A DNA stretch of 64,000 nucleotides from positions 505,780,442 through 505,844,441 of the forward strand of contig NC_081410.1 of assembly GCF_030272615.1 (NCBI RefSeq), written 5' to 3'. How positions within the stretch are numbered: the stretch's first letter is position 1; each line of letters opens with the position of its first letter. The notes under the pieces are model-generated. The model searched no databases. It was not told the DNA's origin and was given only the letters and a program-made list of their open reading frames with translations. Below, one piece after another: positions 47,436 to 59,224 of the stretch. Made by a program: the position numbers and the translations under genes. This stretch comes from Cryptomeria japonica. Lineage: Eukaryota > Streptophyta > Pinopsida > Cupressales > Cupressaceae.

Positions 47436-49110
47436 TGCCTTGGTTTTTAGTCCCCCATTTCAAAAACCTTGATTTTGACCTTTTAATAGATAAGTTGATA
47501 ACTAGAAGTTTTCAAAGTTATTTCATAATGCCAATTCTCCCTAAAATTCCTTTGAAATACTTTAACACTTAGCCATTCTATTTAAAGTCAAACTTTACGT
47601 AGGTCTCAAGTTTCCAACCTAAACTCAAAACCAAGTTGGGTTTTGGATAGGTTGTCACAACCCCTCAAAATCTTGAAATTGAAGTTTGAAGGCAAAAATA
47701 AGGTAAGAATCAGAAGTTTCATACAGTTTCACAACCTCATTGGCATTCAAACTAGTTAAAAACCTAGTGTACATCATTGAATTTGTTAAAAAGGTTTATG
47801 AACTTTCAATCAAAGGCATGGTCAAATTCCATACAGGTTCTTGAAACATCTTTGGGTCTTGATGAGGTTGACAAAACCTTATCGACACCTAAAATGGTTG
47901 TGATACCTCTTCAAAAAATTATTTAGATTATCTAAAGTCTAAGATCTCTTCATTTCTAATACACAATCTTCTTTAGAGTGAGAGAAAGGAGAAAACCTGA
48001 TCATTTATTAAAATTAGAGTTTTAAACTCATGTAATTGACCCATTCTATTCTTTCGGTTAACCTAAACACAATCACAAAAGCTGATAATATTTTAAAAAA
48101 AGATACAAGAAAAGGGTTATTGGCATTTCATCTTGGTTTTGAAACTTGGTTCAAAACCCACAAGAGATTTCAAAACCTCTATTTTCTCCCGACATGCCTT
48201 TCAAAACTAATCTTTTTAATGATTTCATGGTTCTAGGTACCTAGAGAAGTTTCAAGGCTCCTCATTCTCACCGAAAATGTAGTGGATGAATGAAGAGATA
48301 TTCCTCCTTATGAAGATATCCATACCAAAGTTGCTCCATTATTCCCAAGTTGCAAGAATCTCTTATAAAAATAGTGTGCACCATTTTTGCATGTAAATGT
48401 CCTATGTGCAAGTTGTGAGCATAAAGAATTTGATATGCATGCAAAATCTAGATGAGTTAAATATAGAATAATGTTTGAGGTATCAAAGACTATGGGAATG
48501 TGTTTGAGAGTTGGAAGCATGGAACAATTACATGGCTATTTTTACAAGTTACAATTTGAATTGTGCTAATAGGTATTTTCTTTAAATTGAATGGTTGAAA
48601 GTATTCCATTCTATTTGAAATAGATATGAGTATTTGTGGTAAATCACTATAAAAGAGATCTGTTGACATAAGTGAAACTTTAGATGTTTTTGTGGATGTC
48701 AATGTATCTTACCAAGTATGTTATAAAGAGAAACAATTTATCAAAGATCCTACCAAATGAAGATAATAAAATTCCTATTGGTATTATTCTTGAGCTAAAA
48801 CAAGGCAAGTCTCATTGTGAGTGGTTACATTCCTAAACATCACAACTAAAAGCAACAAAACTTTAGACAATATTAATCGCAATGATATGAATAGGTGGGA
48901 ATTTTTATAGGTAATCAGAGCCAACGAGATCGATATATGGGTCATACCTTACTATGGGTTTGGACGGACTACAAACTTGGCATTCTGTTTGGTTACAATT
49001 AGTTTTAAATATTCTGAGGCGGGATGATATTAGAAGTGTCTAAGATGAAAAAAATAGAAGGATTTTAAACATACCTACAATAGTTTATGCACTATACTAT
49101 TAATTTTTAA
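47436..49110 (+). repeat. Element D 3' LTR, truncated by element 6
   Basis: Homologous to 11025-12051 plus 43787-44320 with clear but diverged similarity. It reads through the element 2 insertion point without a break, so it preserves the empty site. It is interrupted between about 49105 and 49121 by the minus-strand element 6. Confidence 0.6.
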
Positions 49111-49120
49111 CAATTCCAGA

Positions 49121-49769
49121 TGATAAGAAAGGGGGGGGGGTGAATCAATATATATTAAAACTTAACCATACATTCATGTAGAAGTAAAAAAAAATGATTA
49201 ATCACACAAGAACACCATGATTTTACATGGAAAACCCAATGTGGTAAAAACCATGATGAGAAATATCTCACTCTGTGAAAACTAATTATAGAGTTTTAGG
49301 CTTTAGGCCAAGGAAGCTCACTTCTCTTGATTTCGACTGGAAGGCTAAGGTACACAACCTTAGGGAAATATGCCATGGACTTGAAAAATACGAAAGATCA
49401 CTTCTTTAGGCCAAGATACAATAGATCTGATTACAAAGAATAATTATTGTTGAATTGAGTAGAAGCATATTCTTTGAAATACTAACTACAGTTCATTGTT
49501 CTAAACATCTGAAATTGACTTCATTACTGCTCATCTAAAATTATGCACTTTTGTACTTAATTGACACACCATGAACACCTTCTCATTCAACATCTTAAAT
49601 CCTCCAAAAGATCTCATCCTTTATATATCATCCACATAAAGAAGGTACATCAATTAGATCGACCTAATGAAATGTAACAAGTAGAGTATAAACAGTTGGC
49701 CCCAAATACTCTCTCCAAAATAATGCAGAAGGGAAACAAGATGTGTGAATAATCAAACCATGTTAGTAT
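49121..49769 (-). repeat. Element 6 3' LTR (family C), distal part
   Basis: The plus strand starts near TGATAAGAAAGGGGGGGGGG and carries the G-run then TGAATCAAT and, further on, TTACATGGAAAACCCAATG, the reverse-strand versions of blocks found at the 3' end of the related LTRs. It breaks at AGTAT (49765-49769) where element 5 inserted. The exact outer end is uncertain between 49108 and 49121. Confidence 0.65.
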
Positions 49770-50591
49770 TGTTAGGGTTCCCACAGATACTGAGAGGGGG
49801 GGGTGAATCAGTATCTGACTGGTAATGAGATTTTCCTGAAACTGAATATGCAGAACATAAAGTAACAGTATACCGGTATGCAAGAATTAATGTAAATAAC
49901 ATAATCAAAAACATTCACATGAAAAGAACACCATAACACAAGATGTTTAACGAGGAAACCCGGTGTGGGAAAAACCTCACTGGGATTTGTGACCCACAAT
50001 ATTCACTTACTGGCCAATAAGAGAATATTACTTACAATAGGGGCTTGCACATGCAGGAATGCCAACTGCCTAGAGCTCACTGCTCAATAAGAAGTCACAC
50101 TGACTTACAATGAGGATTATGCAAATCCAATGATCTGTACTGCTTTACAATAGCATCTTCAATGCCAGATTTAGTATCGGTTCTTGCTCTGTTCTTTACA
50201 TATACCCTTGACCTACAATTCACACATTAGGTCTGCCTTATAATTTATTTTATGCTTCCTATTCATATCTTAGAAATGACTACAATGATCTCTTTTATAT
50301 ACAAGAGTCATTTTACAATTTGCCAAGTCGGCTTACAATAATAAACAAAATATTACATATCAAAAATCCTGTCGGCCTCAGTGCCAGTATACATGTTCTT
50401 TTCTGTGCCGATGTACATCTTCTGTGCCGGTGCCGGTGTAGATTGATCTTGCTGATGCCGGTGCACTGTCTTGTTTGAGTAATGCTTTGCCGGTATAATG
50501 TCTTGCCGGTGCCATAGGATTGCAAGGTTGCCATCAATGACAAAACCTTCAATCACACACAATGTCTCATTGGAGTGTCCATATGCCAACA
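49770..50591 (-). repeat. Element 5 3' LTR (822 bp)
   Basis: Plus-strand ends TGTTAGGGTTCCCACAG ... CATATGCCAACA. At 50368-50515 it holds a cluster of GCCGGT and TGCCGGTGCC motifs. One 18-bp unit there (around 50405-50425) is absent from the other LTR. Confidence 0.93.
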
Positions 50592-50740
50592 ATCTCCCCC
50601 TTTGGCATTGATGGCAACACTCATGAGAAATTTCAAAAAGATATCCAAAAATGTTACCAAAAATGTGAGAGGTCCCCCTGAGCATGTGATCCTTGTGTTT
50701 TGAATTTTCTCATCTGCTACCCCCCCTTTGGCATCAATGA
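50592..50740 (-). promoter_or_regulatory. Doubled polypurine motifs of element 5
   Basis: The terminal tract (50592-50605) adjoins CATTGATGGCAAC (50606-50618), the exact complement of GTTGCCATCAATG inside the LTR (50527-50539). A second motif lies at 50720-50739 (plus CCCCCCTTTGGCATCAATG). The pattern is identical to element 3 although the copies are independent insertions. Confidence 0.82.
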
Positions 50741-50780
50741 CAAAGGTTAGTAGATTTTGTATTTGTACCAATTCATAACC

Positions 50781-53700
50781 TCAACCTTGTAGTTGGGTAG
50801 TTATTATCTGAAGAATATCTCCCAAAATTAAGTTTATGCTATCCATAAACTTCTTGCTCTCCTTTATTGCTATCTCAGTTCTGTATACTGTACCGGTGAG
50901 ATGCTGCAAGTGCTCTGTCGGTGTTCTGCTACCCTGTGTTAGTGCCTCTGAGATTTCCTTCCGTAGAGATGCTAAATAGTCCAATCTTGGACTTAGTTTA
51001 GATCTCAAGAATTTTGCCTTGTTTATTATTTTCTCTTTCTCTCTTTCTAATTTGAGCAATTCTTCCTCAAAATTTGTTATATTTTCCTCAAAAACTGATA
51101 ATGTATCGGGTGAGTTAACAAAATTATCAGCAAGTTTATTGATCTCTTCCTGTACCTTGCTCATCTTTTTGTCGACATCTATGGTCAAAAAGTTTATCTT
51201 ATAGGTGTCTTTGTACAGAGTTTTGTACTCTTTCAATAAATTGCACAGTTCCGTTAGAAGTGTGTCAAATTCCCTGTTACACTTCTTTATTCCTTCCTCA
51301 AAGAATTTTTGTTTCTCTTTTTCTACACTTTCCTTTACAGTTTCTAACTTTGTTTGCTCAAAATTTCCAGAAATATATTTACAAAGTGTATCCAATTGGC
51401 CTAAAGAATCTTTGTTGGCTATATTACAATTGGGAGCAATTGATTTCAAAACTGGAATTGAATCATCTATCGCTTTATAAGCTTGTGAGCTATAATCAGT
51501 TATTTTCTTGATAGATTCAAGAAATACCTCTGTTACATTTGATGGTGACCCAACAAACTGAGTGTCGGTGGAAGTGACCATGCTAGTATTGACCTCTGGT
51601 AGGTCTGTTTGTGTCTCCATTTCTTTAAGCACTAGTTTTCCTACATCATTTCTTACCGGTGGCATATGTTCTGGAGCCTTTAGCTCTGTTGGTTTCTATA
51701 TTTGTGAACCAGATTCCATCTTTTTCTCTGAATCTACTGTCGGTTGCTCTTTGTTTCCTGTTGCCAGTTGCTCTTTGTTTCCTAATTTATCTGTTGTATC
51801 CTTATCTACCACTATGTTGATTTTTTGAGTATCAACATTCACAGTATATAGGACTTCAGGATTAGGATTATTATCCTCTGTGTCCATACTCTCAGCTGCC
51901 GGTTGATCTTCTGCAGTTGTTGTTTTTACTGGTGGAGTATTTAAAGGAGGTGGGGGTAAATTGTCTCTAATCTTGATACTTGGTGGTCCACCAACTTTAC
52001 CTTTCCCTTTGTCCTTTTGATATACCAGAATGGGCTTGGGATTCCTATATTCTTCTTGTTTTTCTTTTTCAACCAAGAATGTATCCCAACCATCTTCTGT
52101 TTCCTTTGAAACTTCAGTAACTCTACCTGCCATTAGTGATATTTGCTAGTGTGCAATGGAAAAAACTGTCCGGTTGGCCTGAGCTATCAAATCATCAATT
52201 TCCTTAGGTGAGTTGATGGGGTATACTGCAAGTAATTTTTCTATTTTAATTTTCTTATCTAGCTCAACTATTCCTTTCCTTCTGGCCTCAAGTCTTTTAT
52301 ATAATTCATCAGGAATTTCATTTAGGACTTGCATCAAAAACTTTTTATACATGTCCATGTGTAATATAACACTCTCCTCGACTTGTCCTTTCTCATCATC
52401 TGATAGGGTGTCATAGATTTTCCCTATGTTTTTCAATTTACCTTCCTCTGTGATCTCATTCAGTAATATGTCAAGAGGGGCAAAGTCAGTGTTTGTCTTC
52501 TTCTTCTTTTTGGGGGTTAGCTTCTTCTTAGGTGTGGCTTTCTTGACTGGAGATCTCATGGCTTGTTGCTTCTGTCTTGTCCTTCTAGGTCAAGGAGTGG
52601 ATACCGGTGAGGGGTCTCTTTTCCTAACAACTCTTTTGAAAGTTGCTGGCATATCTCCTTCTGAGGAAGTATCTACTGGTGATAGATGAGTTTCAGGTTG
52701 TTGGGCTGCCAACTCTTCTTCTGTTATGCCGGTTTTCTTTAGTACATCTTCCTTTATGGCTTTTGCTTGTCTGGTTCCTTTCCTCACAAATGCCTCAACT
52801 TTCTTTACTCTCTTTTTAGATTGAATTTGACTTTCGATGGTCTCAGCACTACCAAATACTTCTTCCTTTGGTTCATTGGGGGCTTCCAGAAGTGCTTTGG
52901 CATAAGTTTCCACTATTTGGTCATCTGTTTCATACCCCATCTCTGTAACCTAGACTATCCTTGGGATGACTGCTTCCATCCAGATATCATCCTTTTTTAT
53001 TACAAAACATATATCATCCTTGTATTTGTTGACAATTTCTTGTGATAGTCTGATTCTTTTATTCATTCTGACCTTTAGTGCTTGAAAATACTCATTGATA
53101 TTCTTTTCTCCGTTTTCACTCATGTTGTTGAATAAGTCAGACAATTGTTTTCCTACCGGTATGTCGAATCCAAAATCCTTTTTCTCTATACCGGGAGCCT
53201 GTTTGGTTATATGTAGCATTAAGCATACAAGTAAATTTCCAAATCTAAAGGTTCCTTTCTTATCCTTCTTGATTTTTGCTAAATTGTCAATTAACTCACC
53301 CTTTAACCATTCACAAATATCATTGTTTACATTGTCCTTAATCATGTCATAAGCACTCTTTATGCATAAACTGGAAATTGAGTTAAGCCTATTAGCATGA
53401 GTTGCTTTGTAACCTAGAATCATGCTAACAAATCTAACATTTGTATTGGTCACAGCATTAACCCTCAATGATCTCTTGTCGGATGTTGCACCAGTTAAGT
53501 TTGTTACCAAGTCATTGGAGACCTTCTTGGTTTTGTCGGGTTTGTTACCAGTGGAAGGTAACCCTGTTACTGCTTTCACAACTTCCTTTGTAATTTAATG
53601 CACTGAGTCAAGCCAAAAGAATGAACCATGTACCCTACTCAGAACTATCCTAACCACTTCCTTGGGAAATTCAAGAATGCAGAGGATTTTAGTGAATCCT

Positions 53701-53992
53701 AGGGTTTCAACAATTTTATGTTCAAGTTTCACATTCCTGGAGTTGTCACATATAACAAACTTATACATGTTTTTGATTTCTTCATCACCTAATTCCTCTA
53801 TGTTGCAATGAATATAATATACATTCTAGGGTCTTCTACATAAACAACACCTTTTGGAATTTTTGAAAAAGCACCTATGTTGTCATCTTTCTTAGCTACC
53901 TCGGGAACTAGCTGAAACACGAGCCTAGGTCTTTTTATAACCTCGACTACTGTAGGGTTTGCTATGAATTCAGGTGCAGAGGAGGATGCCAT
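50781..53992 (-). pseudogene. Element 5 ORF2: conserved pol-less protein, few disruptions
   Basis: Starts MASSSAPEFIANPTVVEVIK at 53992 and ends ILQIITTQLQG at 50781, 1,071 codons. Domains run as in element 3: N-terminal globular region (MILGYKATHANRLNSISS, FRFGNLLVCLMLHITKQAP), basic Lys-rich segment (KKATPKKKLTPKKKKK), linker with VNVDTQKINIVVDKD, then a coiled coil (EEELLKLEREKEKIINKAK). There is a frameshift near 53815. In-frame stops lie near 53594 (VH-stop-ITKE), 52950 (where element 3 has Trp), 52589, 52143 and 51696. The 51696 stop is also present in the captured copy at 1799-2371. Function unknown; possibly env-like or structural. Confidence 0.78.
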
Positions 53993-54276
53993 GATGATAA
54001 ATACCTTTTTCTGCCTTTGGATGGATTGATTGCTGAAGTGCTTTGCCTCTTTGCTCGGAATGCCTTAGCTCGGAAATAATTCATGGTGAAATGAAATGGA
54101 GCCAAAAACCTTATTTTATAAAGTCTTTTCTGCTACCTACCACATTAATTGCTTGTCGGTAATGTATTAGCTCAACTTTATTTGCCGGTAATGAAAGATT
54201 TTCAACTTCTTTTCTCTAACCGAGGGAATAATAGCACATGTGTCATTTGATTGCCAAACCCTCAAGATAATTTTCT

Positions 54277-55410
54277 TCAATTTGATGAAGAACATCCTGC
54301 CGGTGGAGCATCATATTGTCCTGCTGGTGAAGCATTTGTTGGTTCTACCAGTGGAGGAGTAACCCCAATATTTAGATCACCTTTTCTAATCCATTGCTTT
54401 GAAAATTCTTGCTTAACCTCTTCAACCTTTTCTTTACCTTTCAAGCTAGTACTTCTGTTATCTATCGGTGTACCTTTACTTCTACAAAATTTAGTAATAT
54501 GACCAATCTTGTTACATGCATAAAAAGTTACATTATTTTTCTGAATAGCTTTCTCATAACCTATGACGGTTTGTGTTTTGCATTTATTTGATAAATGACC
54601 AAATCTTCCACAAACATAACATCTTACATTCATTCTGCAATTTTCAGAGTTATGACCAATTTTGTTGCATTTGGTGCATTGACCAATGGGAGGATTGATG
54701 TTTTGATAATTCCTAGATCTACATTCATTCGCCCTATGACCATATTTATTACAGTTAAAGCATTTTCCATTGAATTTGTAAGTATTAGAAGGTCTTACCG
54801 GTTTGTTGTGATCCTGGGTATTTACAGTGCCGGAGCTTTCTCCAACTTCAAATCCAATTCCAGAAGTGTCACCTTTGGGTTTTTTATTCTTCAATAAGGT
54901 ACCAAGTTCTTCTGAGCTTTTCTTGAATTTTTCTTTGTGTTGATTTGCAGTTTCCAATTCCCTTTCCAAGATTTCTTTTTGTCTCATTAGTTCATTTGAG
55001 TCATTCTGAGTATGCATCAGATCTATCTTCAACATGTCATTTTCATAGCTAAGTCTTGTGTTCTCATTTGTTGCATCACTTAGTCTTCTAGTCAATTCTT
55101 CTTCATTCTTCTTTCTGTCCTCAATCTCTTTGAAAAATCTCATAGTCATATCCTGCATTTCATTTTTTGTTGTCATGATCTCTTGTTTCAATTTGCTTAT
55201 CATATCATTTAGTGATTCCTTTTCATCATTCTCATTTTGCAATTTTTCACAAAGTTCTCTTCTCTTGTTTCTTGTAATAGTAAGATTTTCTTGAAGTGCC
55301 TGAATAATGTCCTGAGCTGCTTTTAAATCATCTTCTAATTTGATATTTTTCAACTTCTCTGCATCATAGTCAGTAAGAGCTCCTTCAAGTTGCTTCATCA
55401 GATTTTCCAT
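54277..55410 (-). CDS. Element 5 ORF1: intact coiled-coil / CCHC zinc-knuckle protein (gag-like)
   Basis: An open frame of 377 codons from the first ATG (55410, MENLMKQLEGAL); it also extends nine codons upstream to a TTG at 55437. Residues 1-180 or so are coiled coil. Four knuckles follow: CFNCNKYGHRANEC, CTKCNKIGHNSENC, CYVCGRFGHLSNKC and FYACNKIGHITKFC, the last lacking its first Cys. The end is Pro/Ala-rich (PLVEPTNASPAGQYDAPPAG). CCHC knuckles bind nucleic acid in retroelement Gag proteins. The usual copia capsid domain is not seen, so this is probably a shortened Gag that packages RNA or joins particles built by a helper. It starts about 70 nt from the LTR. Confidence 0.88.
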   Translation of the reverse strand: MENLMKQLEGALTDYDAEKLKNIKLEDDLKAAQDIIQALQENLTITRNKRRELCEKLQNENDEKESLNDMISKLKQEIMTTKNEMQDMTMRFFKEIEDRKKNEEELTRRLSDATNENTRLSYENDMLKIDLMHTQNDSNELMRQKEILERELETANQHKEKFKKSSEELGTLLKNKKPKGDTSGIGFEVGESSGTVNTQDHNKPVRPSNTYKFNGKCFNCNKYGHRANECRSRNYQNINPPIGQCTKCNKIGHNSENCRMNVRCYVCGRFGHLSNKCKTQTVIGYEKAIQKNNVTFYACNKIGHITKFCRSKGTPIDNRSTSLKGKEKVEEVKQEFSKQWIRKGDLNIGVTPPLVEPTNASPAGQYDAPPAGCSSSN

Positions 55411-55465
55411 CTTTACCGGTGTCAAGATCTTCCTCAAGCTGTTAGGCTTCTGAACATAGAGGACC

Positions 55466-55481
55466 AGGCTCTGATACCAAT
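55466..55481 (-). other. Primer binding site of element 5 (tRNA-Met type)
   Basis: The minus strand reads ATTGGTATCAGAGCCT directly after the LTR, a full match to the plant copia/Sirevirus site. Confidence 0.92.
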
Positions 55482-56285
55482 TGTTAGGGTTCCCACAGAT
55501 AGTGAGAGGGGGGGGGTGAATCAGTATCTGACCAGTAATGAGATTTTCCTAAAACTGAATATGCAGAACATAAAGTAACAGTATACCGGTATGCAAGAAT
55601 TAATGTAAATAACAGAATCAAAAACATCCACATGAAAAGAACACCATAACACAAGATGTTTAACGAGGAAACCCGATGTGGGAAAAACCTCGGTGGGATT
55701 TGTGACCCACAATATTCACTTACTGGCCAATAAGAGAATATTACTTACAATAGGGGCCTGCACATGCAGGAATGCCAATTGCCTAGAGCTCACTGCTCAA
55801 TAAGAAGTCACACTGACTTACAATGAGGATTATGCAAATCCAATGATCTGTACTGCTTTACAACAACATCTTCAATGCTAGATTCAGTACCGGTTCTTGC
55901 TCTGTTCTTTACATATACCCTTGACCTACAATTCGCACATTAGGTCTGCCTTATAATTTATTTTATGCTTCCTATTCATATCTTAGAAATGACTACAATG
56001 ATCTCTTTTATATACAAGAGTCATTTTACAATTTGCCAAGTCGGCTTACAATAATAAACAAAATATTACATATCAAAAATCCTGTCGGCCTCAGTGCCGG
56101 TATACATGTTCTTTTCTGTGCCGGTGCCAGTGTAGATTGATCTTGCTGATGCTGGTGCACTGTCTTGTTTGAGTAATGCTTTGCCGGTATAATGTCTTGC
56201 CGGTGCCATAGGATTGCAAGGTTGCCATCAATGACAAAACCTTCAATCACACACAATGTTTCATTGGAGTGTCCATATGCCAACA
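55482..56285 (-). repeat. Element 5 5' LTR (804 bp)
   Basis: Aligned with 49770-50591; same termini, followed by AGTAT. The CCGGT cluster lies at 56085-56215. Confidence 0.93.
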
Positions 56286-56290
56286 AGTAT

Positions 56291-56953
56291 ACCTTCCTAT
56301 TAATACCAAATTAGACTTCAACTCTACATGCCATCACACAAACAAAAAACACTCAAGTTAGCTCTAAAGGGTAGAACCGGTAATGCAACCCAGTCAAACA
56401 TACTCAAAATGTGATGAAAACCTCATAAACACCTGTTAATACAAAACATAACATTACCTGACACTAACAATACTACATTAGAGAACTGCAAAACCTAGAA
56501 CATCAGAAGGTGGAGGAATGCAAAGCTTGCATTCCTCGCAAATAGGTATACAATCACTGCATGACTGACACTCAAGCCAACACCAAATCAATTGTAGAAA
56601 AAATAGGAACATAAAACTTAGATATAAAATTGTTTTGTATCCACCAATATCATACTACTACTACAAGAAAATATGAATCAATGCAACATAATGCAGACTA
56701 GAATACTAAACCTTTTCTAATAGACTATTCATTAGAACATTCACACTTAGTCAAAATTTGTTGCAAACATCTGAATACATATTCAATGCTTTGGAATAGC
56801 CATAATTCAACCAAATATATCATCTACAGTCATCACTATCAATATTAATACATCAATATGAACACATGAGTAGACTCTGAATACAACACCACTGATCACA
56901 TACTTTCGGACCTTGGTTGACATCAATGACAACAAAAACTCAAATTTTCCACA
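56291..56953 (-). repeat. Element 6 3' LTR, proximal part
   Basis: Continues 49121-49769 after element 5. It ends (plus) CAAATTTTCCACA, i.e. the LTR starts TGTGGAAAATTTG on minus. The internal motif GTTGACATCAATG pairs with the PPT-side motif at 11 of 13 positions. Confidence 0.7.
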
Positions 56954-58240
56954 ATCTCCCCATTTGTCATTGATGGAAACACGTGTGCAACCTCTAAAAT
57001 ACCAATATCTCTCTCCTCCTTTGACATCAAAGACAAACAATGTCTCTGCATCACTGTAGAAACTCAATCTACAACTCGTATCCATCTCTACAAAAAAAAT
57101 CCTTCTATCTACATTAACTCCCCCTTAAGGTATGAACAATACTGAAAAACCAAAACTACACTCCAACAACCTTCTACTCATTCCCCTATATTTGACTAGG
57201 AACAAAATTGGCTTACCAAAAAAAAAAAAAAACTTGTATATCTAGGGGCATGATGTCCTTGTGAACAAACTTGAGGTTAGTCCAAGTTATCTTCCAATCA
57301 TCTCCTCCAAAGGCCAAAGAGTTGCACTAACTTTCTATCTTAAAAAGAAGATCCTCTCATCCTTGCTATTATCTGGAACGTTCACTACCTAATATAATAT
57401 CTAAGAGTCTTCAAGGAGTCTCATCATGATGGTAAGTTGAAAGTCTATAGCATCTCTTAGATGGTCGAACTACTTCTTGATTTTCTTATTTTGATCAATC
57501 AAAATATTTAGTTGTAAGTACAAGTTCTCTATTGGAATCCTTCCATTTCAATCTTCATCCTTCTTCAAGTCTATTGTATTAGATAATAATACAATATGTG
57601 ATTCTATAATATCTATCTAACCCTTAATATCCTTAGTAGATACAAGCCACCAATGACTAAATTGTTATACAACCACTACATCATCTACACTTTTCTCAAA
57701 ACCTTCTATCCCTTCTTGCAATTGGACATGTGTTGTTGCACATCTATTTTCTAACTCTTCTAATTTCTTCTCTTCCAACTTCTTCTCTCCATATTTCAAA
57801 ATTGTGGCTTCCAATTTGGAAGCGTGATCATTCAAACCTTCAAGCAACACCTGTAGCTAATCCACACTAGTCAAAGTCTCATCCAAAGCCACTTTCAAAA
57901 GTCTCTCATGAAGAAATTTCACTGCATCATCAATGAGCTTTGCACCATGTATCTATGACTTAAGAAATTTCTTGTGAGAAAAATGGTGAAGTATATCACC
58001 CAGATGAAGCTTATGCAAGGGATACAATCGGTTAGGGTCCACCTGACCTTGAGACATTATTACCTGAACTACCTCTATAGTTATCTCTAGGTCAAATTGT
58101 AACTATAGTTTCAATAGGTCTGGTATAGAATATTTGGAAGGTCCAGAAGATTCTCCACTAGGCATTACGTTCTTTTCTTCCTGTGTCTTCTTATCCTTTA
58201 CTTGAGCCTTCTCCAAAATCTTCTCTGTAGATATCTCCAC

Positions 58241-58613
58241 TGTTGCAAGGTGTGCGCCCTTAGTCTCCTTGTGTTGTGCAACATTGCACTCGGGTATGTG
58301 ACATGGCTTAACCGCCTCCTGTGAATTCTATAAGTCCAGTGGTTGTATCGAGCATTAACAGGTCAATATTTTGGTGCAACGCCAACCACACTTGTAACAA
58401 GTTGTATCCAAGCTTGGTCATAGGTTCAAACCCCTCGCTTGCGCTGGGGGGGATTGTTGCAAGGTGTGTGCCCTTGGTCTTCTTGTGTTGTGCAGCACTG
58501 CACTCGGGTTTGTGACATGGCTTAACTGCCTCCTATGGATTCTATAAGTCTAGTGGTTGTATCAAGCATTAACAGATCGATCTTTTGGTGCAACAACAAC
58601 CACACTTGTAACA
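58241..58613 (+). mobile_element. TRIM/SMART-like miniature LTR element (373 bp)
   Basis: Two 159-bp direct repeats (58241-58399 and 58455-58613) begin TGTTGCAAGG and end CTTGTAACA. They are flanked by TCCAC (58236-58240 and 58614-58618). The 55-nt interior starts with a primer-site-like TTGTATCCAAGCTTGG (compare TGGTATCAGAGCTTGG) and ends with the purine tract TGGGGGGGAT directly before the second repeat. The repeats differ at about 17 positions, mostly transitions, so the insertion is old. It encodes nothing and would depend on enzymes from elsewhere. GGTTCAAACCC (58423-58433) resembles a tRNA B box but is more simply part of the interior. Confidence 0.82.
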
Positions 58614-58768
58614 TCCACGTCCTTGTATGTCTCCATTTAATTGTTTGGACTAGTTTTTGAACCTATATCACCATCTCTTTGCTCATCTATCTTCTTCTCT
58701 GAACTGTCTTCAATATTACCAACACTGAGAGCACCTATTCCAATATCCATTAGACCAATATTGGTATT

Positions 58769-59224
58769 TGTCTTCTCCATAAAAGAAGACATAAGTTTAT
58801 TTAGTCCTTTTGCAACATCTTCTACTACCTCTTTTGTATGTTTGATTAGTCTTTGATAGTCATTTGGATCCTCACCCATGATGATGTTAATTCTCTCTTT
58901 TGTTTTGAACCTTGTGTTAAGAGTTTGGATAATATTTTCCCTATGGTCCTGAGATAAGGGATTACATACCATATCTAATGAACATGTTTCAGTATTAGTC
59001 TTCTCTATAGAAGAAGAAACAATTTTTTTTTGGTATTTTGGAACATCTGCTACTACCTCTTTTGTTTGTCTTATTAGTCTTTGATAATCATTTGGATCCT
59101 CATCCATGATAATGTTAGCTCTCTCTTTTGTTTTGAACCTTGTGTTGAGAGTTTGGATAATCTTTTCCCTATGGTCCCAAGACAAGGGACTAAATACCAT
59201 ATCTAATGCATGTGTTTGGATGTT
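58769..59224 (-). repeat. 228-bp tandem duplication within element 6 ORF2
   Basis: Two copies with a 228-nt period (for example GATAGTCATTTGGATCC near 58855 and GATAATCATTTGGATCC near 59083) keep the frame and encode two 76-residue repeats with QDHRENIIQTLNTRFKTKER and EDPNDYQRLI. Confidence 0.85.

Larger units (their letters stand above)
49770..56285 (-). mobile_element. Element 5: complete Sirevirus-like pol-less LTR element (family A)
   Basis: LTRs are 49770-50591 and 55482-56285. There is a perfect duplication AGTAT (49765-49769, 56286-56290), a tRNA-Met primer site and doubled polypurine motifs. The two LTRs differ by roughly 20 substitutions and an 18-bp indel, so it is among the younger insertions here. 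The 4.9-kb interior carries an intact ORF1 and a lightly damaged ORF2, with no protease, integrase, RT or RNase H. Confidence 0.95.

Noticed and set aside
49131-49140. G10 run and other C/G homopolymers as quadruplex elements
   Set aside because: They are the variable-length C/G tract found near the 3' end of every LTR in this group, and exact lengths may be sequencing error.
58423-58433. tRNA-like B box suggesting a SINE
   Set aside because: The surrounding 159-bp direct repeats, TG...CA ends, purine tract and TCCAC duplication fit a mini-LTR element better, and I see no good A box or poly(A).
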